In this document: one piece after another, positions 1 to 11,040 of the stretch | Position numbering within the stretch: position 1 is the first letter of the stretch | How the letters are laid out: each line of letters begins with the position of its first letter | Source: Euclidia mi | Taxonomy: Eukaryota > Arthropoda > Insecta > Lepidoptera > Erebidae | Direction: 5' to 3' | Assembly: GCA_944739405.2 (NCBI GenBank) | Contig: OX123193.2 | Span: 8,688,331 to 8,752,330 of the forward strand | DNA length: 64,000 bases | Position numbers and translations under genes: made by a program | Notes under the pieces: generated by a model | Seen by the model: only the letters and a program-made list of their open reading frames with translations | Database searches by the model: none | Told to the model about the DNA's origin: nothing

Positions 1-179
1 ACAATTGAGTCGACTGGAAAATGGTTTTTTATCTAATTTTTAATTTGTAAGTTGTTGTTGATTTTGGCATGTATCACATTGGAACCGATAGACTGAGCTA
101 CCATCGCAGTGTCAAATCTATTTTTATATATTTATTATAATCCTTACCTGAATAATAAAACATTAAAAAATTAAGATTT

Positions 180-297
180 TGAGTCGACAACATATATCCG
201 CAAAATTCGGATTCGGTTACCCCTAACATAGATGATATACTATACCTAACTAGAGAACCCCGAATTTACGCGAGCGAAGCCTTGGGCAAAAGCTAGT
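180..297 (+). repeat. Helitron-like 3' end fragment
   Basis: The segment ends in a GC-rich stretch (gcgagcgaagccttgggc) followed by aaaagCTAG and then T, the pattern expected at a Helitron 3' terminus (hairpin, CTRR, insertion before T). The same sequence occurs in inverted orientation at the far end of the window (63350-63460). The family assignment is inference from the terminus; no Rep/helicase coding is present. Confidence 0.5.
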
Positions 298-386
298 ATA
301 ATATGTTTTTTTTATTCTAATCATAAAAAACATTTTCCACCGAACGAAATTTTATTTTTATATTTACCAAGCCTTTTCTTTCAAAG

Positions 387-591
387 ACACAAACGGAAAG
401 TCACCAACCTCTTACCGTCGAAGTCCTCGGCGCCTTCTCAAGGCGGTTCCACACGTCGGGCTCCGCCACCGGCGCCTCTATACGAAGACTTACAAGACCT
501 GCCCAGAAGATCGCCGCTGCCGCATAGACCGGAGTTGGAACCACAGTTGGAGTTGTGTACATCATTATTCGATAGTTCAAATGTTTTTTGA
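387..591 (+). CDS. candidate terminal exon of an unidentified host gene
   Basis: The product is not recognised. A pyrimidine-rich tract and AG at 371-386 form a good splice acceptor. One base (387) completes a codon begun in an upstream exon, and the frame then stays open to TGA at 589-591. The 67-codon tail starts HKRKVTNLLPSKSSAPSQGG, becomes proline- and arginine-rich, carries a PLYEDLQDLP motif and ends LFDSSNVF. It looks like a hydrophilic intracellular tail with no membrane segment. The opposite-strand reading of 401-682 is a shadow of this GC-richer patch. The exon at 4663 has the same entry phase and a similar PLYEEL motif, so the two may be alternative last exons of one gene whose body lies left of the window. 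Chance openness of a short frame is the main alternative. Confidence 0.5.
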
Positions 592-739
592 CAATGCGTA
601 GAATAATACTAGAATATCTAAGCATAACCGTCACAAGCCGATGTGACCCTAAAGTAATCAGAGCTTTATATACAAAGGCCAAAACTTCTTATTGATTCAC
701 AAAACTGTGTGATTCAGATTGCACTCAGTCGGCATGCTG

Positions 740-965
740 GTTGTCTTTAAGCGGTCGTCTCAACTCTTGACACTGCGTCGAGTGTTTTGGATTCGATTCC
801 CACACGAGACATACTCTGTGCGATCCATAAATTGCTGTAGGTACCAAGTCTTAGTGCTTATGGTGTACTTTGATTGTATGCTTATAAAGTCCCCCGCAAC
901 ACACGATTTTATCCTAGGCAATATAGGGCGGGTTTGTCAATTTAGTGCTCGTGCTCTGCAGCCGT
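740..965 (+). repeat. tRNA-headed SINE, family 3
   Basis: The head contains an A-box-like 'tctttaagcggtc' and a B box 'ggattcgattccc', followed by the family body (cataaattgctgt, aagtcccccgcaacacacga). Better copies lie inverted at 41994-42200 and 51685-51890. This copy is degenerate. Confidence 0.65.
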
Positions 966-3639
966 AATTAAAAAAAACAAGCTATATGGGAGAGGCCTGC
1001 GCCAAATTATGATGAAATTAGAATCAATCTACAAATATTTAGACGTAAAATTCAATAGCAAAAATATCACAACTCAACATATTACTTTGAACTATACGAT
1101 GGCATGAATCAAAAGGTTTATAGTGATTTTATGATGGTTAACAGTTATATTTTATTGCGAATGCTCCCGGCTATTACGAGCACATGGCGTATCGAACATG
1201 AAATAACATCAACATGATGCAATATTTTTAAATATTTATTATAATATTCTAATAGTATATTCTTCTTCTTCAACATACATCCGTCCGATCACAAACTATT
1301 CAGAGCCTCAGCCAAATTTCTGAGGAGCAGCAACCGCTAGAGTAATAGCTAGTTGGTTAAAAATATGCAAATGTTTGCCCAAGATCAACTCAGTTTATTA
1401 TTGTACATCAGAATTCTCATCTTCAATTGAAAGGCCAGGTATATACAACTTTCAAATACCTTATAATTAAAATCCAACACCACATTGAATTGCCCATGTA
1501 ATATTATAATAGTAGTTTATTAAATGGAATCAATCATTTCTGTAAAATTTATGAATTAAATGTAAATAAGTGAATAAACAAAGCACAATTTTATTATAGT
1601 TATTAAATATGCGAAAGATATCAGAATAAATAATAACGCAACCGCAATAAAAGTGCCAGGTATAGCTTTATTACCTTTTAATTTTTATTCTTTAAATATA
1701 CCTAATACGTCTGTATATACGATACATTAGTCTTCTTTGAATACAAAGTCATAATAGACGGTTAAAATAAAATATTATTATTATGAGTTTTATTTTTATA
1801 GTTGAATTCGCATTGCAATATTTCTGCAAAATTGGTCTACAAGACCTTTTATAGAAGATTACTGTTATAATTGCGTAATTGTTAGATTAAATCTATTTCT
1901 CGCAAAACCTATACGTACGGATCTTGGTAGTAGACGCAACTTAGCTGTTATATAGCCTTATACATCAGAATTACGAAAAAAGTTTTGTCGCGAAACAACT
2001 AAGCGAATCAAATCTAATACCTTTTCAGTAGATACTTTAAACATATCAAACCCATATCATTTCATCCGATCATCAAACTTGCTATATTTCTCAGAAAATA
2101 AACCCAAGAGTACCTAAACGATGTAGAAAATGGCCACATTACTGAACCACGTCACGGTCCCTTTGCACTACTTCTAGGAGTTGTCTGTCAGACACCGGGG
2201 TCTGGGAATTCTTAGACCGTAAACTGTACGACGCTCACGTAGTTAGACGAGGGTTTAAGGGACCCCTAGTGAACTTCAAAGTTAATTTAATAGATGCCCG
2301 TACTGATATAGTAAGTAATGAAATGTGATGTTGTCACTCAATGTAACGAGGTTCATTTGACGCGTCCATATTCATTGTTCGTACGTCGTCGAGCGTGTCT
2401 TTTCGTTCAATTGATGTTCGCTCTTGTCCTTTTATTTGTATCACAAGTATGACATTCTGAAAGTTACGTCTAGACCTAATATTATTATATTTTTTGTTTA
2501 GCTTCGTATATAATTTTATAAAAAATATCCAGGCTTTATTCCCGAATGGGTACATATAGCTGTATTACTAAAAGGGAATGTTGCGTATGTTTCTAAAAGG
2601 AATATCGTAGGTAAAATAAAATATTTGAAATATTTATTTCTTGCACAGAGGTAAATTATTTCATACATATTTTATAGCTGTGTTGCTTGCATTATTGGTT
2701 TCTTTAAGTAAACCTTCTCCATAACAAAATTGGTCATTAATTGATATTACCTATTTATACATTTCAAATACAAAAATCAAGTAGTTTTCCATTCTTCAGA
2801 TTCCACCAGGAAGTGTCAAAAGACGAGTCAGATATTGGAACAAATTAGTATGTACTAGAAACTGAAGTTTATGTTCAATGTACGTATACATTCACAAGTA
2901 ACGCACAAGAGCAATGCAGTGGACCAAAGAACAGTTACCAATGGTATTACAAGTATGGCGGATGTAACAAATTATCACACACCTAAATAGCTCTCTAATA
3001 TCGTTACTTACTGTTTATCGAAATGAAAAATAAAACAACTCGTATTTCAAATAAATTATTTTATATGCTTCAAAAAATATTTGCCTTATTTGGTTAGATT
3101 CAAAATATTATTTTAAAACGAAAAAGTCATTTTAAATTCATTTCCTGAAATTTATATGGCAAAGTACTTTCTTCCAAACTAAAATAATTTTCCTTATCAG
3201 TTAATAACCAACGGAGTTCTGAGGTAACATCAACATAAAAAACCATTTAAACTCCTCCTGCTTTTTAGAAGTCGGGTAAGGAGCTGGCCCTAAGTCGCAA
3301 GCCGAAGCTGTGAGGCTTTTGTGAGGTCGCAAAGAGAGAGACAGCTGATACATTTATGCCCAATAAAACGATTCGTCGCTAAATGTCTAAATAGTTTTAT
3401 TTGGTGCGATATTTCTGACTTTATTCAGAGTTAAGTTAGTTTGGAGAAAGAAAATAATGTTACTAAGACAAAAACAGATTGTAATAAGGTTTGATAAGCA
3501 TTTAACTTTACTGAAACAAAGCTTGAAACAAACTTATGTACATAATGTAATTTCATATTAAATTCTCCCTAGACAATGTTAACAGTGTTTTTTACAGTTG
3601 CGCAACTAAATATAAAATCATGTATTCTACCACTTTCAC

Positions 3640-3775
3640 TCAACACCATCTAGTCCCAAACTAAGCAGAGCTTGTACTATGGGTACTAGACAATGGATAA
3701 ACATACATTTATATACTTTTTTTGTAAATACATACATATTATACATAGAAACACCTATATGTAGGATAAAAACCG
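3640..3775. repeat. dispersed repeat, copy 1
   Basis: Shares the order of blocks 'caccatctagtcccaaac', 'cttgtactatgggtac', 'agacaatgga' and 'tttgtaaatacatac' with 55610-55765. The two copies are in the same orientation and roughly 85 percent alike by eye. The family is not identified; the second copy continues into a tRNA-like block. Confidence 0.6.
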
Positions 3776-4662
3776 GCATTCTTGTAATACCCCTTTGTTG
3801 TCCGTCTGCCTGTCTGTGAAGATCCTTTATTTACTACGGTTAACATAAGCAGTTAAAATGCTACAAATTTCAGCTTAGTATTCAGGGTCATATTTGATCT
3901 AGGCCAACGGTCCAGAGAGATCAGTCGTGACGTGGCTTAATAAAGTTTCAAGAATTGAAGCTAATATTTGATACCTATTAAAACTGTTTGAAGTTTATCT
4001 CTTAGCATCTTTAAGTTGGTAGTTAGATAATTATAATTTAACATGTTTATAATTGGCTTCAAATTTTAAGTAAATGCTAAGAATTTTTGTTAAATGAACG
4101 TCGCAAACATTTTATAAGAATAGCTTTCTAGACTTTACGAAATATACTAATTTGTAGAAAACTTTTCTGATTATATTGGCGCAAAACGTGTTAATTAAAT
4201 TATAAACTAGCTGTTTGAACAATCTCGATTAGAAATAATATCTAGTGTACACAAGCTGCGTTTTACTTAAATAAGAAATAAATCAAATGCCCAAAACTAG
4301 AATGTTCTACCAAACTAAAAGTATAATTTTATTTGCCCAGTATTTACTTATGCAAACAGCTGTGTATCAATTTGGAACTTTCAGTGATTTTGAATCTGCC
4401 CTTCTCCCTTAAATGTATTATTAGGTACTGATTTCTCCTGCGATTTGACGTCGTAAGTGAGGGTAGATAGGAGTACAATTTTGTTCACATTACAATTTAA
4501 AATACTCTTAAGCAAGGTTTCGATACCAATATTGGTTGAAATATAGATAGAATTTTATCACATTTTACAATGATAACAGTAACATATACATGTGTTCAAA
4601 CGTAGTCATTTCTATGAACTACTTGTATTATGGTACTAATGGTGCAATATCTTTGTTAACAG

Positions 4663-5303
4663 ATGGTGGAAACCAAAAGACCGAACTGTGCGGGCTGCGT
4701 TTTTGTTTGCGGCTCTGGCGGCACTTGGCGAGGTGGTAGTTCCTGTGGGGGTGACAAATGCGGTGCCCTCTCTACGAAGAGCTGCCTCACAGATCAGGTG
4801 ACTCCCTCCATAGCGACGACCATTTCGCTGAAGACGAGCTCAGTCTAGTCGGAGAAGCGGCGCCTTGCCGAACATGCTCCAGGCCACCAGCACCACAATC
4901 ACTACCGCACCGACCACGCCAACAGCGAATGGATCGAAGACCCAAGTCTTTGGAAAGACGACGAGCGCAACATCAACATAGAATGCATCAACAGCGACAT
5001 ATCCATCCACCCGGACCGCCGGACCCCACGGAGTTTCACGAAGGAGTTCTCCTGGATGCCTTGTTGAGATTGTATCCTCAATTTGGCACTGTTGGAGCGA
5101 GGCCGCAAGGCCCACTGCCCATGAGTGCGAGTGGAGATCTACCAGGCATCGCCTGCTGGAGAGGCCCAAGAGCTTCTCCAAAACCTCCAAGCGGGGATTC
5201 CTCGTTTGGATCAGATTCTGGTTATAGTAATAATACTTGTGGGACTTGTGGTATGAGAGCGTCCTCTAGACATCGGTTGTCAGCAGAAATACCAAAGTCA
5301 TGA
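4663..5303 (+). CDS. candidate last exon, reading frame broken four times
   Basis: The product is not recognised. An acceptor (ctttgttaacag) ends at 4662. The best coding frame, judged by C/G-ending codons, is not one continuous frame. Codons starting at 4664 read WWKPKDRTVRAAFLFAALAA, including a hydrophobic, membrane-like segment. From about 4757 the register moves by one to MRCPLYEELPHRSGDSLHSD. From about 4863 it moves again, to HQHHNHYRTDHANSEWIEDP and on to FSWMPC. From about 5066 it moves to SEAARPTAHECEWRSTRHRL, and from about 5195 to DSSFGSDSGYSNNTCGTCGM, ending at TGA 5301-5303. Every change is +1, as if single bases had been inserted. The register of the last block is open from 4755 to 5303 as a 181-codon ORF, but over 4870-5060 that reading is rich in Arg/Pro/His/Gln, as expected from an out-of-phase reading of C-ending codons. 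It could be a pseudogene, an exon with insertion errors, or a 3' UTR. Confidence 0.45.
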
Positions 5304-6370
5304 ACGGACTCTTGTTGGCTTGATGTGACAGTCGTGCCATACTACTCCAATGACGAGGTGAAGTGAAGAATCACGTTTAATGTAATCAATTTTGCATTTA
5401 GTAGTTTTACTTTGTCTTTCACGGCCTAAATTATTCAGCGGCCTCAATTCTCTCATGCCTTCCGAGACGGTGAACCTAATTGTTGAGTATTAGTTACTGT
5501 CGAATATTTATGAACCTTAAACGTCTTTGGGACTACTTTTCTACACGATTGTACAAAATTTATTGCTTAGTAGAAGGTCTGTCCCTGTAGATTGTAACGA
5601 TACGATATTTTGATGAAAACGTTAGTTTTATTAGCTGGTATAGCGATGGTTTTGTACAAAATTCATGTGACCATATTTTTTTAGTAGCAATAGCGGTTTC
5701 GTCCTAGTAAGTTTCGAACTAGTCCTTAAATTATCACAATAATTGTGAACTCTATCAAGTTAAAGATTTATCATGTGTAAAAACTAAGAGGGAATGATGT
5801 AAATGAATGTCTGAATTTGTAGAGAATGTACAAAAATTGTAGTTAAATGAATTATTTAAGAATAGTAAGTTGAATTTTATAATCATATCATATTAAAGGT
5901 ACCTCTTCATTCGAAATTCGAATATTACACAAATTTCCTTTGGTCAAATCGTAGTTTATCATTTTGTAATTTGGTGCTAAACATAATGTATCGAATTCCT
6001 ATCCGTCGATTTGTTTTTACTGCTGTACAAGTATTCAAACTCCGCTCTTTTGTTTAAGATCAATTTCATTTTATCTTTTATTCAGTTGTATTCCACTGGA
6101 ACGTCTCTTTCCTGACGTAAAACAAACATTACATTTCTATTTGTAAACGGAAAATATTATTCTATCTTCAAAAATGTTGTTTTTGTTTCTGTTTTTTATT
6201 TTGTATTTAATTTAAGTAATAACTATTTATTTTATTACACATTTATTGTTTCTTTTTGTATAATATTGAGAGTTGCAACACTTATGTAATTAAAATTCGT
6301 GGACAAAATGTCCGTTTAATAAATATTGAAGAGCACAATAAAATGAAAAATAAATACATTTTTAAGAAAT
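5304..6370 (+). other. probable 3' UTR
   Basis: AT-rich with no open frame of note. It runs from the stop codon to a cluster of polyadenylation signals. This fits a roughly 1-kb 3' UTR of the exon ending at 5303. Confidence 0.45.
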
Positions 6371-6395
6371 TCTTGTGTGTTTTATTATATTTATG
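6318..6395 (+). promoter_or_regulatory. polyadenylation signal cluster
   Basis: AATAAA occurs at 6318-6323, 6337-6342 and 6349-6354. A T/GT-rich stretch (ttcttgtgtgttttatt) follows from about 6370, the usual downstream element. It marks a likely transcript end for the plus-strand exon at 4663. Confidence 0.6.
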
Positions 6396-7800
6396 ATACC
6401 TTGTACTGCAAAGGAAAAAAACACAATAATAGTAATATGTTGCTATTAGCCAGAGACATCTATGACAAATTTATATTTAATAATCAAGGTATTGCTTCAC
6501 GAAATGGACAAACATAATCAGAAGCTGAATAGGTACTCAATATTATAGTTGATATAATAATATTTCTAAAAGAAAATCTAGAAAATCCTACAGACTATTC
6601 TAATGAACACTTAAAATATTCTAACGATGGTGGTGTGAGATATCCTACTGATAAATAAATAAGCAATGTTCGTGCTTTTGTCATATATGTCACTGGCACC
6701 TGGGCTTCCATATCTTCAAAGACCACATGGAAAGTAAGTAATTTATATGTTATAGGTATATATAGTAGCCAAGGTAGTGAGTGAAGCTAAGAGTCAGGTT
6801 TCTCAGCGTGAATTGAGCTTGGAAATCCATCACTTATTATAAACGTAAGTATCTGAACGCAGAATGATGACCTGCAAAGCATAATTGCCATACCTTTGTA
6901 GAAAAAGTATTATCATCATCTTGCGTTGCCTCATTGCGATCAGGATTCTTCATTTTACAGCTCAGCATTCACACGAAGTACTGGCGACGCTCTTGGGAGG
7001 ATGAGCATAATATGTTCATAATTTTACGAATCGTTTATTTAAGTCATTGCAAATCAGAAATAGAACAGTAGCTGCTTAGCAAGTTCCCCAAGTACAAATA
7101 TTTAGGCTTTTAATGGAAGTCATTAATCCAACGAGACAACACTTACAGTACCACAGTTAAACATATGCAAAGCCCATTTGTTTCTCAAAATCCAACGTCG
7201 CGACCGTCCTCAAACCTCATTTCATGTGATTAGCATCCATTCTCCTTTGTTAGTCATTCAATTCATATAAACTATCTAACGGAACCCCTCTTAAATTTTA
7301 TCTTTATTGCGATTATACAGAGGCAAAGCCTTTGTCACAAAATAATATAGCTCACCAACGTATTATTAAGCAAAATAAATTACTTGATCTTTTTGATAGT
7401 GGGCCATACTTTTTATGTGTATTGCTGCTATTACTACCTATAAATAGTAAACAACTACATTTCCTTATCTACTCAGAAAGGTGAAATGTTTAAGTGCCGT
7501 GTGTGCATGAAAGGCTTTAATGCTCAAGAGCTCGAACGCTGAGTGTCGTTACATGTTCATGTTTTTCATACTTTTAGTCTATAATACGAAATTAATCTCA
7601 TTCAGCAAGCATTGTTTTTTTCATAGTTGCAAGTTGTGAATGAAGACGGATTATAAACGAAATATATGAAACAAGTAAATAATTATATTGATAGACGGCT
7701 AACGTTGTTAAGCTATTGCATAGCTTTATCGTGGGCTTGAGCGCGGCGACCGAATCCAGAAATTCCGTAACGAAAAAAACCTAACACCCTTCACATATTA
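6396..7800. other. AT-rich intergenic, nothing recognised
   Basis: No exon-like codon pattern, SINE head or transposon terminus was seen in this stretch on either strand. Confidence 0.5.
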
Positions 7801-7802
7801 AT

Positions 7803-7824
7803 CAACTTGGCGTAAGCGCCAAGT
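7803..7824. repeat. short perfect hairpin
   Basis: Nine-base arms aacttggcg and cgccaagtt flank a four-base loop. It stands alone in AT-rich DNA; no function is assigned. Confidence 0.7.
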
Positions 7825-7965
7825 TGATAATATGTATTATGAAGTTTACAGTTTACTTATTAAGGTTTAGTTTATAATAAAATGTTTTACTTGTACCAAG
7901 GTATTTCTTTTTATGTGGAACATATTACAGCGGTTCATAGTAGATACTATTGTCATTAATTATAT

Positions 7966-8340
7966 ATCAAGTGGTAGTTATGGTAGAAATTTTAGCTTTG
8001 GTAAGAATAGTAGTTTTGAGAGAAATGGTTCTTTTGACAGCACCGGCGGTATTGGTAGAAAAGGTAGTTTTGAAAAAAGTGGTAGTTATGATAGTGTTAG
8101 TACGAATATTAAGTACAAATAGTAGTGTTAGTACGAATAGTAGTTTTGGTACATATAGTAATTTTGATAGGAATTTTATTTTCGGTAGGAATAGTAGTTT
8201 TGGTAGAAATTGTATTGTTGGCATATATGGTAGTTTTGGTAGCATGTTACTTACGATTGCTACCAAAACTACCATCTTTATCAAAAGTACTATTTCTGCC
8301 AAAGTTACCATTCCTACCAAAATTAAACCCACCGCATGAT
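7966..8340. repeat. 18-bp minisatellite with an internal inversion
   Basis: Degenerate 18-bp units of the type ggtagaaatagtagtttt run on the plus strand to about 8244. The same unit then appears reverse-complemented (accaaaactaccat type) from 8258 to about 8335. The turning point is an 18-bp perfect inverted repeat, 8227-8244 and 8258-8275, with a 13-base loop. Read as protein, the unit gives a hexapeptide like GRNSSF in several frames and on both strands. That is a by-product of the 18-bp period; no initiation context, splice pattern or conserved domain supports a gene. Confidence 0.8.
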
Positions 8341-8345
8341 TCACA

Positions 8346-9275
8346 AAAAATTTTTTTTTTTATTATGTATAGGTAATACACATTATTGCCACGCAGAGAA
8401 AGTATATATGATATTATATCTATATAAATGTACATTGCGCAAAATTCGATGATCAAACTCTTAATATCGTAATTTTATTTTCAAATTTTTTGAATTAATA
8501 ATTATTTTGGTGAGTAATTACACTATTAATACCTTATTATTTACACCTTTTATTTATACCTAGATATTTTCTTTTTATAGAGAAGAAAAGCATAAAGAGC
8601 TAAAAAAGAGCTAAAAAGAAAAAGAAATTGTGAACGTCAAAGGGCATATTATATGTAGATATTTAGAAGATATCAAGTCTCAAACTTATGTTTCTTATTT
8701 CAGTTACCATAAACCTATAGTTTCAATGATAAATATTCCTGAAGAACAGACATGTATTGAAAGATAATAAAAATATTTTGAACAATATTAATTTCTCATT
8801 TATTTAATGAAAGAAAAAACATTGTTTTCTTATCGGTCACCACACTCAAATTGTAACTTGAATTAATATCAAAGAAAAAAAAATTGCATAAATAAAATAA
8901 ATATATAATTATAATTGCATCAGTTGATAAAAAATGCTATGCAATAGCTTTACCGCGGCAGTCTCCGAGTGCCACACGTCTTTTTTTTTTATTCTGTGAT
9001 AATACATTTAGAGCAACCAGTAATTTGTTATTAGAATGGTTAATAGAGTTGTAAATATAAACAGGTATAGGTTTGCTCTTTAAAATTATACAAGTACGTC
9101 TCAAATATTTTTTTTTGAACGTCAACAAATCTAAAACGAAAATTGCCACACCAGTAAATTAACACCCAACAACGTAAATACAACCGCATTCAAGATGAGG
9201 AAAACAGTACTGGAAGTTGTTCCATGTTGTGGTAAAGATTAATAAACGCAAACCTTGAAATCTTAAAATATAAAA
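8346..9275. other. AT-rich intergenic, nothing recognised
   Basis: Long A and T runs, no coding frame and no repeat terminus that I recognise. Confidence 0.5.
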
Positions 9276-9476
9276 TCTTTGCGTTACTTACTGACTGACA
9301 GATACGTTACAGCCGAAGCTATTGGGCGCAGGCAGCTGAAATTTGGCATGTATGTTCCTTGGGGACCGTAGGGGTGCACTAAGAAGGGATTTTCCGAAAT
9401 TCCCACGGGATCGGTCAAAACGGGTAAATTAAAAAAAAAATGTAGACGTAGCTGCTGGCGTCCTCTAGTGCTATAT
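9276..9476 (+). repeat. Helitron-like repeat, 'cctctagt' family
   Basis: Blocks in order are 'ttacttactgactgacaga', 'gctattgggcgcaggc', 'atgtatgttccttgggga', 'tgcactaagaaggga', 'cacgggatcgg' and 'gcgtcctctagt'. The same family lies inverted at 39582-39785 and 45752-45955, with weaker pieces at 15690-15800, 34790-34890, 41315-41400, 50935-51020 and 62215-62310. The end CTAG-T preceded by a short GC hairpin suggests a non-autonomous Helitron (inference). Confidence 0.6.
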
Positions 9477-9898
9477 AAGCGCAAGAAACCTAATCTCAAA
9501 GGACATGATAGATCAAGTAATAAAGAAAGAAGTCTGACACAAACTACGCCTAATAATACCAGATTGAACAAGATAAACCGTAATCTAGTACCGTAGGCAA
9601 AAAAGAAGATATTTAATCAAATGCTGGCAAGCGAAATATCCCTGTTTCATAAAATCTCCAAGATGTCAAATACAGTACGCCAGATTACTAAGAAACGTAA
9701 AGATGAGCAAAGGTAAATCTATATTTCGGTCAAAATTCATAATCTTTTGCGAGCAAGTTTTTAATAATAGCTGCCTTTGAAGACAAACACAAATAGAGCT
9801 TGTCTCTGGTACAGTCGGCTCAGATTAACTTGATACTCCTTGTTTTACACTTGCTCGGGACATTTTACTCTGTCTCTGTCTAGATGTGTTATGGCTAG

Positions 9899-10088
9899 CG
9901 TCCACTAGGCTCGCCGAGCCGAGCCGAATCGAAACGCAGAAAGTCGCCTCCTATATATTTATATGAACCTGCGTTCATTAGCGACGAGCCGTGGCGCGCC
10001 GAATCGAATCTACCGCGCGCATCGCTCGGCAGGCGAATTTCTGCGGCGACGCGCTTCGACTCGACTCGGCGCGCCTTAGTGGACGCGG
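9899..10088. mobile_element. MITE with GC-rich terminal inverted repeats
   Basis: The left end reads gcgtccactaggctcgccga and the right end, reversed, reads gcgtccactaaggcgcgccg. This gives imperfect inverted termini of about 35 bp around a 190-bp element of gccgagccgaatcg character. No coding capacity. The superfamily is unknown. Confidence 0.7.
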
Positions 10089-10216
10089 GTCAGCGGATGA
10101 GTGTAAATGAGTGTAGTACCTTAAATGGCGTAAATACCTACATAAAAAGTTATCGAAATGAATGAAGAGCTGTTAATTTTGCTAGTTCAGAAATAGACTG
10201 AACTTAATGATCATGA

Positions 10217-10475
10217 CTGCCTCATTAGTCTTGCGGCATAAATGTGCGCGTGGGATTGGGAGGTCTCGGATTCGATTCCCGGGTCGGGCAAAGTCTTATT
10301 GGGTTTTTCCGTTAGGAAATTCTCAGTAGCAGCACGGAGTCTGGTAATGTACGCGGTACGGCAATAGGCTCGCCCCCTATTACGTGGGGCCTAAAAATTC
10401 ATGGCGAAATGTGGGTGTAATATTACACCTCTGCCTAACCCTCTGGGGATACAGGCGCGAGTCTAAAAAAAAATT
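10217..10475 (+). mobile_element. SINE family 1, with 10-bp target duplication
   Basis: A tRNA-derived head (B box ggattcgattcccggg) is followed by the family body 'gcaataggctcgcccc' and 'catggcgaaatgtgggtg' and the tail 'gatacaggcgcgagtct' with an A run. Direct repeats atgatcatga flank it at 10207-10216 and 10476-10485, marking a retrotransposed insertion. Other copies: 13420-13712, 19286-19535, 26663-26927, 60489-60640 and 61655-61821, all on the minus strand. Confidence 0.85.
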
Positions 10476-10619
10476 ATGATCATGAAGATACTCATTATCA
10501 TGACGAGCAGCGTAGACAAAATATATGGGCAGAAATAGCGGGAATAATGAACGAATTTGAAACAAGAACATATCTTCGTCCGAGCTATCCATCATTGACA
10601 ACACAAGCACCACCTACAG

Positions 10620-10740
10620 CAACCAGTCGCCGACTGCTGGCTTCGATTCGATTCGTCTGTAATGAACGCACACGGATAAAATGCGACTCGGCGCGATTCG
10701 ACGCGGTTCAAATGTAGTCGACGCCAGGCTTAAGTGTTTA
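10620..10740. repeat. remnant of a related GC-rich MITE
   Basis: The sequence 'gactcggcgcgattcgacgc' and the end 'gtcgacgccaggct' resemble half of the element at 9899-10088. The matching left terminus is not evident. Confidence 0.45.
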
Positions 10741-10962
10741 CATGAGTGTGGTGATTAGATTTCGTTTGTAAATTTAGAAACAATTAGTGGGTTTTGTTTA
10801 GATTTTGTTTGAAGGAGAATATGCAGAATTCGTTGGTTTATTTGTTATAAATATTTCGTACTTTCATTTGATTTGAAGATTCGCTATTTATGATGCGATA
10901 CATTATAAAACAAGAAATATGGAATCAAGGAATATATATAGGGCTTTATTTCTCAAGTGTTT

Positions 10963-11040
10963 CATCATATCAGCCGAAAGACGTTCACTGCTAGATTAAG
11001 GCCTTCCCCTAAGCTCTCTAAGCAGACCTATCAAATGTTT
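10963..11040 (-). repeat. degenerate RTE 3' end
   Basis: 'catcatatcagccgaaagac' and 'ttcactgctagatta' match the 3' terminus of the RTE at 31318-34535 with several changes. 5'-truncated remnant. Confidence 0.6.

Larger units (their letters stand above)
592..4662. other. putative 3' UTR/intron, no coding evidence
   Basis: If the exons at 387 and 4663 belong to one gene, this is the 3' UTR of the first and the intron before the second. AATAAA-type signals occur around 1572 and 1626. It holds a SINE (740-965) and a dispersed repeat (3640-3775). A GC-richer patch at 2130-2280 has no usable frame. Otherwise the sequence is AT-rich with frequent stops. Confidence 0.5.

Noticed and set aside
401..682. 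Minus-strand 93-codon open reading
   Set aside because: It is antisense to the plus-strand exon candidate 387-591, which has an acceptor, better codon character and a protein-like tail.
4840..5190. Minus-strand 116-codon reading rich in Val/Ala
   Set aside because: It runs in the same codon phase opposite C-ending plus-strand codons, which automatically yields G-starting Val/Ala codons.
7913..8456. Repeated hexapeptide open readings on both strands
   Set aside because: They follow from an 18-bp minisatellite with no stop in several frames; no start context or domain.
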